A DNA stretch of 64,000 nucleotides, from the NCBI GenBank assembly GCA_018340805.1, contig JACMZG010001914.1:13883270-13947269 (forward strand), given 5' to 3'. The stretch comes from Microvelia longipes (Eukaryota > Arthropoda > Insecta > Hemiptera > Veliidae). The notes under the pieces were generated by a model. That model had not been told where the DNA came from. It was given only the letters and a program-made list of their open reading frames with translations, and searched no databases. Every line of letters starts with the position of its first letter. Position 1 is the first letter of the stretch. Positions 1 through 29,313 of this stretch are shown here, piece after piece. Made by a program: the position numbers and the translations under genes.

Positions 1-28
1 CGGCATTTACGTGTACTGGATCGATCCA

Positions 29-64
29 ACCCGTCTAGGTGTCGAAATACTTACCTAGACGGGT
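29..64. repeat. 12-bp perfect hairpin at the left edge
   Basis: Positions 29-40 (ACCCGTCTAGGT) and 53-64 are exact reverse complements around a 12-nt loop. The block is GC-richer than its surroundings and looks like the end of an inverted-repeat element cut by the window edge. It lies in Marf intron 11; the remainder of 65-673 is AT-rich with no recognisable feature. Confidence 0.5.
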
Positions 65-673
65 CAGGACGGCACTTAGATAACTTAATTTACACCATAT
101 AAAGATAAATAGATAAAATCATGTAAAAACTAGATATTATTTCACTACATGATCCAACAGGTGGAAGGGTACAGCCGAGAACAGAGAAAAAGTGTTGAAC
201 TAAAGGTTGTAACAAAAAATATGATAAAAGGTCTAAATAAAGATTTGCAAAGCCTGGGGCTGGGGCGTAAAGGTATCAGTTAAAGCGGTTGATTGATAAC
301 ACACTAAGTTTAAAATGGCGCTAAAATACAAATTTAGTAAAAAAGATAAAAGTGTTTACTTTGCGTAAACATAATTAATATAATACACAAATATAAAGAT
401 AGAGCTAAAGGCTAAGAGGAGTAATAGGTGGAGAAATAGTCAGTTACACAGACAAAAGTATTGCACCATTCCCATTTAACTAATGTAAATATCAATCTAA
501 GTTTTATCAGCCTATGTGATATGCTTCTAATTGCACTCCCTAGGGAGGGTAGTGCCATGTACAGTGCAAATTAACAACACTGTAAATAGAACTTACAGCA
601 CAAAGAGTTCATAAAAATGAGGTTACATCAAAAGAGTAACAAATTATAGAAGATATTACTTTGTTTCTCTTAC

Positions 674-18672
<17,999 letters not shown>

Positions 18673-20870
18673 ATCATGCAAATAGATAAAAACTTAAAAA
18701 TTGTGATTTTTAAGTGCCAAGCTGGTTTTGTTTTTGAAATTCTACGAAACACTCAACATAAATTTAATTTTTGGATACAACCATGCACCAACTGCAACAA
18801 AAAATAAAAAGAAAAAATAAATTAAAATTAAATTTTTAAAAAAAGCAACAACAAAAGCTTACAGAAGAATAAATTATTAAATAAATAAATTGAAATAGGA
18901 AATATATTTTATACATAAATAGTTTTAATTAATTATTAAAATTAATTAATGTTTTTGTATCATTTAGTTTTGTAAAGAGTATATTTTGGGTATATTATAT
19001 GGACAATAACCTTGTCAATTAATTTTATAAACTTTTCGTCACAAATGACAAAACCCAATTTTTACATTTTTAAAAAGGTAAAGAACATTTTTTTATCGTG
19101 AAAGTTATCAGCAGTATTTTGTATACAGTCTCTCATTAACAAAAAAAAAGTCCAACAATAGTACCAATCAAGCTAAATAGTAGAAGTATCTGCTAATTTA
19201 AAAAATGAACAAAATATTTTTCCTATAATATTTATGGTAGTTGGTGAGGAAAAATTAACGAAAAAAAAACTTTAACAGAAGTACAACACACGATAATTTA
19301 ATAAAAAAAATCATTAAGACTAAAAATTACCAAAGAGGACGAAGGAGGCAAATCATTTATGGTACAAGATTTACACTCCAAATTCTTTATACAGAAACAC
19401 ACTCATACTATTACTTATTAAATGAAGGTAAATGAACTGTTTTAAATTTGCATTCTTATTTCCTTCCCTTTTGTTATGCCATTAAAACAAGCCGCAAAGT
19501 ACAGAACTGAACTTTCGTATCATTTACATCAAAAGAGAAAGCATCACAGGCTGCCCTGGTAAACTTCAATATTATAAAAACTGTTAAACATGGTTCTTGT
19601 TGGCCTTTAATACCTCAAGCTAGCCCAGAATTAGCAGCCACTTTAAAAGGCAAGTTGGATTTCCCTACAAATTTCCACCATGTTTAATATTTTTAAGTCC
19701 AGTCGGTTAGCTTGTATTGTGATTACAAGAAATATGAACATACATCCATAAATATAGACAGTTCTGTGAGAGTTTAGCTATTACAACTCTTCTCAAACTA
19801 TTTTAGTTCAACAAGGAAACAAAAATTAATTATTATTAGAAAAATGCCTTAAGCAGCCAAATCACCCATAGTTTGATGTTGAGCATTGAGCAAACTGATG
19901 AAAATAGGTGATTCTTAAAGTATTTTTGGCAGTTGGGCAGCCAAATCCTATAAGCATATTAATAATTTCTCAAAGAAGGTAAAACTAAAACATCTACTTT
20001 AGAATAGGGCAGGGGTCGAGAACCTGCAACTCGAAGACAGATAATGTCCAACTCCATAGAAATATTTTAAAAATCTAACAAGAAACTAAATATTGTGTTA
20101 CCCCTTATTTTAATTTTTTGATTCGCAATTTTCACATTAAATATAAATTGTGATATAACAGAGAAGATAAAATTGCTAGTGTTTCATTACGACCATTAGC
20201 ACCAGAAGACAAAATATTATGCTAGAAAATGTTTTATTCTAGTGAAAACTATCAGCAAAACAGGTCATAGTAACCATAAAACAGTTTTTAGTAATCCATA
20301 AAATTCAATGGATGTTTTATATTTTGTATCTTGCTACGAATACAAAATGTACTTGTTAAAGATTTTTAACGAATGTAATCATGTTTAAAAAATAAAATTA
20401 TAGTGTTAAAATATTTATTTTATTATAGTCAATAATTTAGGGACTAATTCTTCCTTTGACGGAATCCACTTTTAATGGGTCTATTTCTTGACTAATCGGA
20501 AACTTTTGAAAAAATTGAACTTGGTGTTTCATTTGGTTCTATTTACTGAATCGGAAATATAGTTTTATTTAAAAACTAAATGCCCAGTTTTATTTTTTAC
20601 CAAATGTCTTACTTATTGTCCATTAAATAAAAATTGCTCACGAAAAGAAAGTTTTTACTTCTTTCCTTATTTTTGGGATAGCTTAAATTTTGTTAGTACA
20701 CCCTAAGTACATCATAACAAAAATATAAACAACACTTTACTAAAAAAAATAACCCAGGTTTAATTACTTTTTTACCCTATTTACCAATTAGTTTTTAATC
20801 CCCCCCCCCTCATGTCTAACTATATGGTAAAGTTATTGTATTAAAATAAAATAAAATGCCTGTTTTAGGG
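18673..20870. other. Upstream of Marf: no confident gene
   Basis: Should hold the Marf promoter and 5' UTR on the minus strand; no TATA or initiator stands out. One frame of about 55 codons on the plus strand (about 19522-19684, ending in KLDFPTNFHHV) is GC-richer than its surroundings but matches no family I know. At about 20008 caggggtcgagaacctgcaa looks like another hAT-type end. Confidence 0.4.
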
Positions 20871-20989
20871 CCTTTCGACCCATTAGGGTATTCACCCTAT
20901 GGGAACCACCTCGGGTGGTTTGCATCTATCCTATCCTCTAAGAATTAATTAAAGTTGGCGAAATATTTTAAATACAAATACTATTCATA

Positions 20990-21085
20990 TACTCTTAGAG
21001 CATAGCCTGTGCTGCAAACCCTGGACCTCCAGTACCAAAATCTCGAGTGCCTATACGATCATGGCAACGGAGGCAGAAGTTATTG
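20990..21085 (-). mobile_element. Possible tRNA-derived SINE head
   Basis: On the minus strand tgcctccgttgcc (A-box-like) is followed about 40 nt later by ggaggtccagggtttgcagc, in the position of a B box. Same layout as the better copy at 27285-27378, but more decayed. Confidence 0.4.
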
Positions 21086-21884
21086 TATTATGGCTCCTTA
21101 ACTGAAAAATGTTCACGACCAAGATATAGGGAAAGAGGCAAGGAAATAACACAAATAATAATATAAATAGTGCATAACCACCAAACAGTAGGATAACAAG
21201 TGTTTGCATTATGTGACACTGTTCTAGTTCTATATTTACAAGCTAACTGCATACACTGATAATATATTCTTTAAATTTTTTGTGTTAAAGACACTTAGGG
21301 ACAAAGTAATAACACTATATAAATACACATACACAAATAAATATAAAACAATTATAAGTTTAACTTTTACATAGTAAGAATACATATGCAGTTAACTATA
21401 TTGAAGAAATAAATAATTAATAAACTATAATGAAACCTGTTTATATGACATATTAAGAGGTCCTGAAAGTAAACACTGAAACATTTTTTTTAATAAATTA
21501 CATAATAAATTTGAAATGCACACAAAAGAATGAGATATGAAAGAAATAGCACCAAAAATTAAAGATATAAGCAATATGATATGACATTAGTTCAAGTACA
21601 ACTAAAGATGTAATCTGTATGTACCTCGCCAAGGATAGGGAATCAGACAGGCCACTCAAGCTATCGCAGCTTTCAAAAATAACAATTTATTTTTCAAACA
21701 AAAGCTGCCCCTAAATAAATGGTTATAAGTGACAATGATGTGTCATTGTACTTGAAATAATTATATTAATTTAATTTAAGTAAATTAAATTTAAAATAAG
21801 TTTTAATTATTACCTATTGCATGTATTCTTTAATTGTCTGTGTTGAATAAAGTGGTTTAATGAGGTGTCACTGAAAAATGGCTG

Positions 21885-22072
21885 CCGCTTGTAGAGTGTA
21901 TGCTACAATAGGGGTTGTAGAGGGTTGGGGGAGTATCTAGTCTCTCTCTTGGGAGACTATAGTAAGGGTAAGTACAGTTACGGCACCTAGTGGAAGCTGT
22001 CTCACTTCAAGACTCCTTATCACTGAGCTAATCTGCCCATGTACACCCACTAAGTAGTAGTCTCTTTGGTTC
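21885..22072. mobile_element. Family D fragment (copy D2)
   Basis: Contains tagagggttgggggagtatc, tctcttgggagactatagta, cagttacggcacctagtgg, gctgtctcacttc and a right end agtagtctctttgg, matching D1 and D3 in reverse order. The left terminus is not clear. Confidence 0.6.
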
Positions 22073-22088
22073 TATATTATTATAGCAT

Positions 22089-22626
22089 GACACACGTTTA
22101 AAATCAGTTGACAGTGGGGGAAAATAGTGTTGGGGAACCTATGATGTTGGCCTGTCATTTCATAGCGATATAAACGCAGTGTCTTTTATAATTTAGCCAC
22201 CTATTTTTTGAGAAGTTTCATTTATAATTTTGAGCTTCCGCGCTGTTTATATAGTTTAAATTCGAAGTCAACTTAAGTTGCCGATATAGCACTTCAGCTG
22301 TTCTTTTCACCATTTACCATCGCTCACCCGTTAAATAATAAGTATAATTTTATTTACACAAGGCCTTACAGCACGATAAAATCACACCTTTTAAGCTATT
22401 GTTTTGCTCCATTACACAGTTATTACGCCATTTATATAATATTTCAGAGATCAAAAAATCAGAACATAGTTATTCTGCCGCATACAGCCCTTGACACAAT
22501 TAAATATTTTTTAGAGTACCACACAGCCTGATATGAACTTGTGGGATGGTTTAACATCCAGGACTAACCTCATTGGATCCCTTGTATTATTTCCCACACT
22601 ATCAACTGATTTAAACTGTGTGTCGT
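22089..22626. mobile_element. Family C TIR element (copy C1)
   Basis: Left end gacacacgtttaaaatcagt, tgacagtgggggaaa; right end tttcccacactatcaactga, tttaaactgtgtgtc, an inverted repeat of about 35 bp. The interior (about 470 bp) has no coding frame; inner right part ctaacctcattgg is shared with C2, C3 and C5. Confidence 0.75.
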
Positions 22627-24470
22627 ACTATGGTAGTACGTATCGTACTATTAGGTAGTAGTATGAAAGTTAATGAAAGTAGGTAGAAGTTAAATGAAAG
22701 TTATTTTCCAAATATTTGATTCCATTTCCAGTTGTTGACCAAATATTTCTAGTAACTAAAACAACCTTTAGCAACAACTGCAACAAGACTATACTTGCAG
22801 TGAAAAGGTATATTTAACTAGAAGTAAACGACAAAAACATAAGTTCAAAACATTAATAATGTTCTAAAAATAAAAACAAAACGCAATTTCAGATATTGTC
22901 AACAAAGTAACGAGATAATTTCCAGAAACACTAATTTGATGGGAGACTTACCAATATTTTCCGTTAGATCTATTTCTGAATTCACTTAATGGTTTTTAAC
23001 TGTCACATTATTAAGTAAAATCAACTTTTGGTAACACAATAAATAATAAAATTTTAATTCAAAAATTAAAATTTATCTTATGAAATCGAATCACATGTAT
23101 CAGCTGGGGGCATGAAAAATAAAATTTACAGGTTAGTAAACAAAATAAATCAAAATTGAATATATCTATTTTTAGTTTTTTATCTCTATCTTTTAACTTT
23201 TTAGTTTGGAAGACTGATAAATAAAATCAAGGCGGGAAATTATTTATTTTATTTTCCATTAAACTTAGATCAGAAAAAACCTTCTCAAATACGTGGGTCT
23301 AAAACGCTGAGCAATCAGTCTCAATCAATCATCGCTTTATCTAAAATATTAAAACGCTGATCAGCATTTTCTTCTTTTAAATTTTAATTTAAATACGTTT
23401 TTCTTAAAGCGATCAATAAACCTTGATATATTATCTTATAAACCTTACCTTATATATATTGAGGGTTTATGTATTATTATAGTTTTCATATACCTACATT
23501 TTAACTAAATGGTTAAAAGGTTTCCACTGCCGAAAATAGTAGTTTAAAACGGTTGATTTAACTAAACAACTCATTCAATCAGCGATTTCTAAAAAAGGCT
23601 AAAACGTCAAAGTTTTGTTTAAAAGAATAAAACACTGATTAGCGTATCATTAAAAAGACAAAAACACTGAACAGCGTTTCGTTAAAAAGACTAAAACGGT
23701 GAACAGTCAGCTTGTTTTACATTTTTAACTTATTACACATTAAAAAGTTTCTTATTAATTTTATATATTAAACCATAAAGGACTTTTGTGTAATTAACCT
23801 GTTTTTATTTATTTATTACACATTATTACATGGTTCACCCAAAATCCGTATCTGAGCCCCCCCCCCTCTTTTTAAAACTTTTAATTTGTTTACGTTTTAT
23901 GCACATTTTAACCATATAAGTCATATTTTTACCAAATAATCATATACAGGGTCAGTGGACTGACCCTAATGACTTACGATTTCAATCTTCCTGAAAGGTT
24001 ATTAAGGATATTTTATAGATTCTTGTTTTATAGATCTGTATGTTTAAGTAAATGTACGTCATATTTTTTATCACCGAGCTTGTTATAAGATTTGTTGCTA
24101 TAATAACATAGTAATTATATCTCTATGTATAATAATATATTTGACTTATATATCTAGTTAGGTTAGAATCGTAAGTCGAATCAGCCATTGGGAAATGGAC
24201 ATATTTTGGATGTAAAACTTATTAAATTCAAAATAATACTAAATAAAAATTATTTATTTTTAAATTTTTAAGTAAATTTAATAAATAAATATAGTAATAG
24301 TTGTATATCATCTAATAGGCCATTTATATATTTTTTTAGTTTCTGCTTTAAAATAAAAGAATAATTATGAATTATTTAAATTCTATTGCAAAAATAGTTT
24401 ACTTAATAATTTTTAATAAATTTGATCATAAATAAAAGGAAATATTTAATAAAGTTTGTAATATTCAAGA
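22627..24470. other. AT-rich intergenic DNA: no gene seen
   Basis: Mostly A/T runs. From about 23290 to 23710 degenerate copies of aaaacgctgaacagcgtttc, cgttaaaaagac recur every 35-45 bp toward the right end, suggesting a decayed minisatellite. Confidence 0.45.
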
Positions 24471-24560
24471 AGGCTGAAACTTAGCATAAAAGGAAGGCCC
24501 GAACGGCTCCGAAGTCAGTTGGCCTTCAGCCTTGACCCAGGGTGAAAACTCTGATGAAGT
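24471..24560 (+). other. GC-rich islet with nested hairpin, function unknown
   Basis: Inner arms aaggcc (from 24504) and ggcctt, and outer arms aaggctgaa (24470s) and ttcagcctt, can pair. Downstream comes gacccagggtgaaaactc and a gtaagtc that would serve as a splice donor. About half G+C in a region otherwise strongly A/T. Could be a non-coding RNA exon or a transposon end; I cannot decide. Confidence 0.35.
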
Positions 24561-24739
24561 GAAGTAAGTCTAAAACTATTTTTTTTATTTATTTAACTAG
24601 AATTGTAACATTGCACGTATTTTATTATTTTATTTTAAGTTCGGCAATCTATTTTACTTCAAAAATATTTCTTTTAATTTTTTTTTATTTCTATCATTAG
24701 TATTTCTGCTAATAAATAACACTAAGTAGAGTTATAATA

Positions 24740-25210
24740 TTAATGGTAGTACTAGCAATAAGGGTCATACTACTACAATTACTCGTGTTACTAATACTAC
24801 CGTTATTATTATATTTTACTATATCCAGTTATTACAATAGTAATAGTTATAGCAGTATTAGCATATATGTTAATATTTTATAGTTACAGTATAATAAGTT
24901 TTATTTCTCAATTAAAGAATATTATATAGTACTTAAAATATTTATTTAGTTATTACACAATAATGGGTTTTTAGCCCAATTTTTATAATACAAAAAATAC
25001 AATATTAAAAAAATACACAATTTTAAGAACTAATTTAAATTTAAAGAAAAATATTTACTTCTATTACTAATACTACCATCATTACTATATAACTTCTATT
25101 ACTGATACTACTATTATTAATATTACTGCTATAACTATTATGAGTACAGTAATTATTACTTATATTATTGCTGTTTACTACTTCTTCTACAATAATAACT
25201 ATTACTGTGA
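24740..25210. repeat. Imperfect trinucleotide tract (tac/att)
   Basis: Two blocks (about 24740-24880 and 25060-25210) of imperfect tactaattattac repeats on either side of ordinary AT-rich DNA. A 60-codon minus frame here (NNISNNY runs) is the repeat translated. Confidence 0.75.
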
Positions 25211-25309
25211 CTAATAAAGTCATTAAATAGCCTTAATGACTTAACATCAAAATATCGTTTGTAGCACTCTAATAGGCTAACAAAAGTATAATTAATTTCA
25301 TTTGATTGT

Positions 25310-26200
25310 TAGTACCTATTAGTTCATTTATATGGATCCATTCAAGTGGTCTAGGCCGACCATATCCAAGGATCTTGAATGAAGAGCATTATTCAAAATC
25401 CTTGTATAACGTTTTTAGTATTCTCTCTATCTCAAAAATAAGCGCTTAGTACTTATTTATTGGTACTTATTGGACTTATTGGTCGACCAAGACTACAATC
25501 AGGAAACTCTTTTATAACTCAGAAACCTAGGTGGTATAAATCGAAGGAAGCTTCACTCAACCTGAAATTGCTCTGAACACATAAAAAATACAAATTTTGC
25601 TTTCTCTAAAAGTGAATAAATATATTTCTGTCAAGGTTTCACGAATTATTAATAAATAAGATTTTTACCCTGTGCCCAATATTCCACCAATATAATACCC
25701 TACTAAGATTGTTTTTTTGCAGGATCGGATTTTGCTCCTGTTCCTTTATCCACAAATCAACCATCGTTAGAGATCTTCTTCCATGGGATTGCCGTTTCAG
25801 TTTTAAAGAAAAGTAATCAGGGCTCCGATTTAACCAATTGACACTAACCTTACAGTCTTGGTTTTATTGGACCCTGCCTAGGCCTACAAGATCTTCAAGA
25901 GGACGCCGATTGGTTCGTTATTTATTATAACACACATAACACTGTAGAATGGATATTATCTATCGGGGGTCACTGTAGGGGATTTGCCCGGTTTGGGGGT
26001 TGCGTCTGACTTAGGCACAATGTTAGCAAGAATACTGCAGTCACGCTTTTGTGGGGGCTGTGGGGAGTGACGTAATAATTGTAACTCTCTATAGCCCCAA
26101 CCGAGGCACATGTATCTTATGATATATTTGGTAACATTGTTGCTTGTTTTGGTAAGGCAGTCTTTGAACGGGGCTGTTGTTGGCAGTGGTCATCGCTAGC
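25310..26200. other. GC-richer intergenic block, unrecognised
   Basis: Clearly less A/T-rich than its flanks, with runs such as gggggctgtggggagtgacg. A good acceptor (gattgtttttttgcag) at 25708-25723 precedes about 28 codons ending in TAA, containing RDLLPWDCRFSFKEK. No family recognised. Could be a degenerate element or an exon of an unknown transcript. Confidence 0.35.
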
Positions 26201-27284
26201 GCTGATATCTGATGACTTTTTTATGTAATCTTTGAAAATATACATTTTTTAAATTTCATATTGTATGATCAGACTAGTATAAAATAAAAATTTAATTTGG
26301 GTCTTTATATTTCTTTTGAACTCAATACATATTTATGAAACAAACTAACACATAAGCTTGTTCAGACTGTTTCCGGCTTTCGAGTCCAAAATTTATTTTT
26401 ACTGTAGTACTATAAACAACTACATTGTTCCTTTTTATTTTATTTTTCTATTAAAGTCACAAATGTTTCATGATTATAAAAAACTTTCTGAGCAGGCAAC
26501 ATTACACCTTTTATTTGGAGATACTTGACTCATGACCTGTTGTTTAAGCCGAAATATTTTATTCATGGTTAGGCACGGCGGGTAGGTTAGGGACTCAAGG
26601 TTATGACTCACTTATCTTCTTATATATCCACACTTCATCGACATGTCATTTTCCTGACTTAAAATAGTTAGTTAGTATCATCATCAAAGGATTAAATGTT
26701 GATTTTTACTACTTTTTAAATGTTGATTATTTTACAGTGTAAAAATAATCTGTATTTTACCTTTATTTTAACTTAAGACATTTAGCTTCTTTCATGGACT
26801 ACAGTAGAGACAGACAATTATTCAATAATTTTCGGGTCTAAAATTTAAATTAACAGTGCTGCTAAAAAATATAGTTTTTAAGTCAAAATTAGAACAAGTT
26901 AATAAAAAATATAAATTTTAATAACCATCATCTTTATTTCACAAACCTAACAAAACATCAATTATAAAAAAAAAGTTGTTTAACAATATTAATTACCATA
27001 TAGTATCTAGATATTTACACATTGAAGTAAGCGAATAAAGAGTAAAAGGTAGGTAACAGAAAATTGCATGTACTTAATGTTTAGGATATTGTTTATCTAT
27101 GATATATTACGTAAAAATATATTAAAACTTTGGTAGTGAAGATTTATCTATGATTTTGATTTATGCAGACATATAAGTAGAGAAATTGACTATTTAGTAT
27201 TGCCAATTTCACTAATTACATATATAATTGCAACCTAAAGTTGGTAATAATTTATTTGAACCATAATCTCATATAAACTGTAAG

Positions 27285-27378
27285 CGTAAACTGATATTAG
27301 AACCCAAGACCTCCTGGTGACAAATGACAGAATTAATGCTGATGCTTTATTGCCCTGGACCACGGAGGCACTCTTATA
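27285..27378 (-). mobile_element. tRNA-derived SINE head
   Basis: Minus strand reads gtgcctccgtggtccagggc (A-box region), then about 40 nt later aggaggtcttgggttctaat (B box close to GGTTCRANTCC). The spacing and the gcctccgtggtccag opening are those of a tRNA-like pol III promoter, but no clover-leaf forms, so it is SINE-like and not a tRNA gene. The body should extend leftward and is not delimited. Confidence 0.55.
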
Positions 27379-27751
27379 GGTTTAGTGTATAGAGTTACCT
27401 TTTATGTTTAGCTTTACTTTAAGTAGTCGCTAAGGAAAGAGAAATGACCTGAGCGTTCAACTAATTTTCCTTTGTAATTAATTATTATGGTAAATCAAGT
27501 AGTTTTTGAGGAATGGACTGCTTGGACTCTGATGGCTCCCACCATTAATTCATTCATTAATGCATGAGAATGCAGTGCTAGCAACTATCCCAAAATTAAT
27601 TGCCCCAGTTGAGGTGATGTCATAGATATAAATGTTACCTACTACAGATGAAGTTCAGCATTAATAATCCGTTAACAAACTTCTATGAGATTAATGTCAC
27701 CTCTTTAAAAAGTATATATTTATTTTAAACTTATATTTGTTCAGTATAGCT

Positions 27752-28655
27752 GAGTCAAAGAGACTAAAACTTAGAGGGAGTAAATAAGCTGAATAACACA
27801 GTAATAAGGAGTCTGGAAGTGAGACAGCTTCCACTAGGTGCTATAACTTAACCCTACAATAGTCTCCCTAGAGAGAGACTAGATACTCCCCTACTCCTCT
27901 ACAAGTCCTATCGGAGCACATATTTACACACCCTACAAACAGGAGGAATTTTTATGTATTTAAATACTTTTTATTAAACAATTATCATAACACCTTTGTT
28001 ATAATTAATTAATTTATTTATAAAACAAACGCAACACATAGCCATGCTCAAACCAAAGCTTTTGCGGCTATTAAAAATTAATTTGTTGTTTTAAAGTAAA
28101 TACATTAATTTGTACTCTTTATTATTAGATTTAGATATTATTTATAACTTTATTATGCTGTTATTAATATTATGATGTATGTTTTTAAAATAATAAAGTT
28201 ATTTATTTAAATCGCAACAACTATCTTCACTTTTTTGTGAAATAAAATAGTTAAAAATAAGGGGTTTTATCTGAAAGTATGCACAAGTTTATTAAAAATA
28301 TTTTTTTTCCCAATTATATAAAATTATTAAAACAAATTAACAAGACCACGCAACAAACAAGAGAACAGACAGAAAACCCAGAAAGAAGTGGATTGATGAC
28401 AATTTAACAAATCGCGAGCTAGTAAACAATGAGATTAGCGACGTCATCAAATCACAGAATATATAAAATAAATAATAATTAAAACTTATTTTTAATCCAT
28501 TTTACTTAATTTAAGACAAATAATGTAATATTTATATTGAATTGTAATCATTAGAAAAAAATAAAAAAATGACGTCACCAATGTACAGTTACGGCACCTA
28601 GCTACCCCAGGAGCTAACCTTCCTCTAAATATTAGTCTGTTTGTGCTGAGTTTAG
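27752..28655. mobile_element. Family D element, long form (copy D3)
   Basis: Left end tgagtcaaagagactaaaac, ttagagggag; right end ctaaatattagtctgtttgt, gctga, imperfect inverted repeats of about 28 bp. Outer parts match D1. The middle (about 27945-28150) contains caaagcttttgcggcta, related to the hairpin in the element at 35093-35520, so it may have captured another repeat. No coding frame. Confidence 0.65.
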
Positions 28656-28935
28656 AACTAAAAAACTTTTTGTCTGTTAAAAGGTATTGAAAATCCTGCA
28701 ATTTTTTGACTCAATCATGTAGCTGGGTATCAAAAACTACTAGATATACTTTAGTTCAACATTTGATAAATGGTATACTCTATAGACAATAATTAATCCA
28801 ATTTTGGCAGTTCCATAACTTCACAACAAATATTTTACCATCCCAGTACTTGTACTTTTACAATTTCACTTATTAAAAAAACATTAAAATAAAACTTCTG
28901 GTAAAAATTCACGAAAATAAAGATCCACTTTTTAA

Positions 28936-28941
28936 TTTATT
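28936..28941 (-). terminator. Candidate NDUFAF4 polyadenylation signal
   Basis: AATAAA on the minus strand about 185 bp downstream of the NDUFAF4 stop. AATAAA is common by chance in such A/T-rich DNA, so this is only the best-placed candidate. Confidence 0.35.
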
Positions 28942-29125
28942 TATATTGTTTAAATAACTTATTAGTAATTTGATTATTTTGAGAAATGAGGGACAATTTT
29001 AATGACACAAATTATTAGCCTACCATAAATATCTGTTTTAATCCTAACAATAACCAAGGGCCAGCCAAGGCATTAATTACAATTTATACAAAGAGACTAG
29101 TAATTTCAATGATTTGTCTACTAAT

Positions 29126-29313
29126 TTAATCTGGTTTGATCCGTGTAGGTGAATTCTCTAAACGCAGAGTGGACGGAGTGCTTTCTAAAGTTTCCACTTT
29201 AGTTTGTGACATCTGTCTAATGAGAATCTTCTTAGCTTTTTGGCTGGCAGATAGTTGTGGCACAGTTTCAGGCATATAAAGCTTCAGAGATGAAAAATAA
29301 TTCACTAGATTTT
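29126..29313 (-). CDS. NDUFAF4: NDUFAF4 coding exon 4 (residues 153-214 and stop)
   Basis: Acceptor TTTGTAG; encodes ENLVNYFSSLKLYMPE (human LLKYFVTFEVEIFPPE), then a lysine/serine/threonine-rich tail ending RIKPD and TAA at 29128-29126. Confidence 0.88.
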
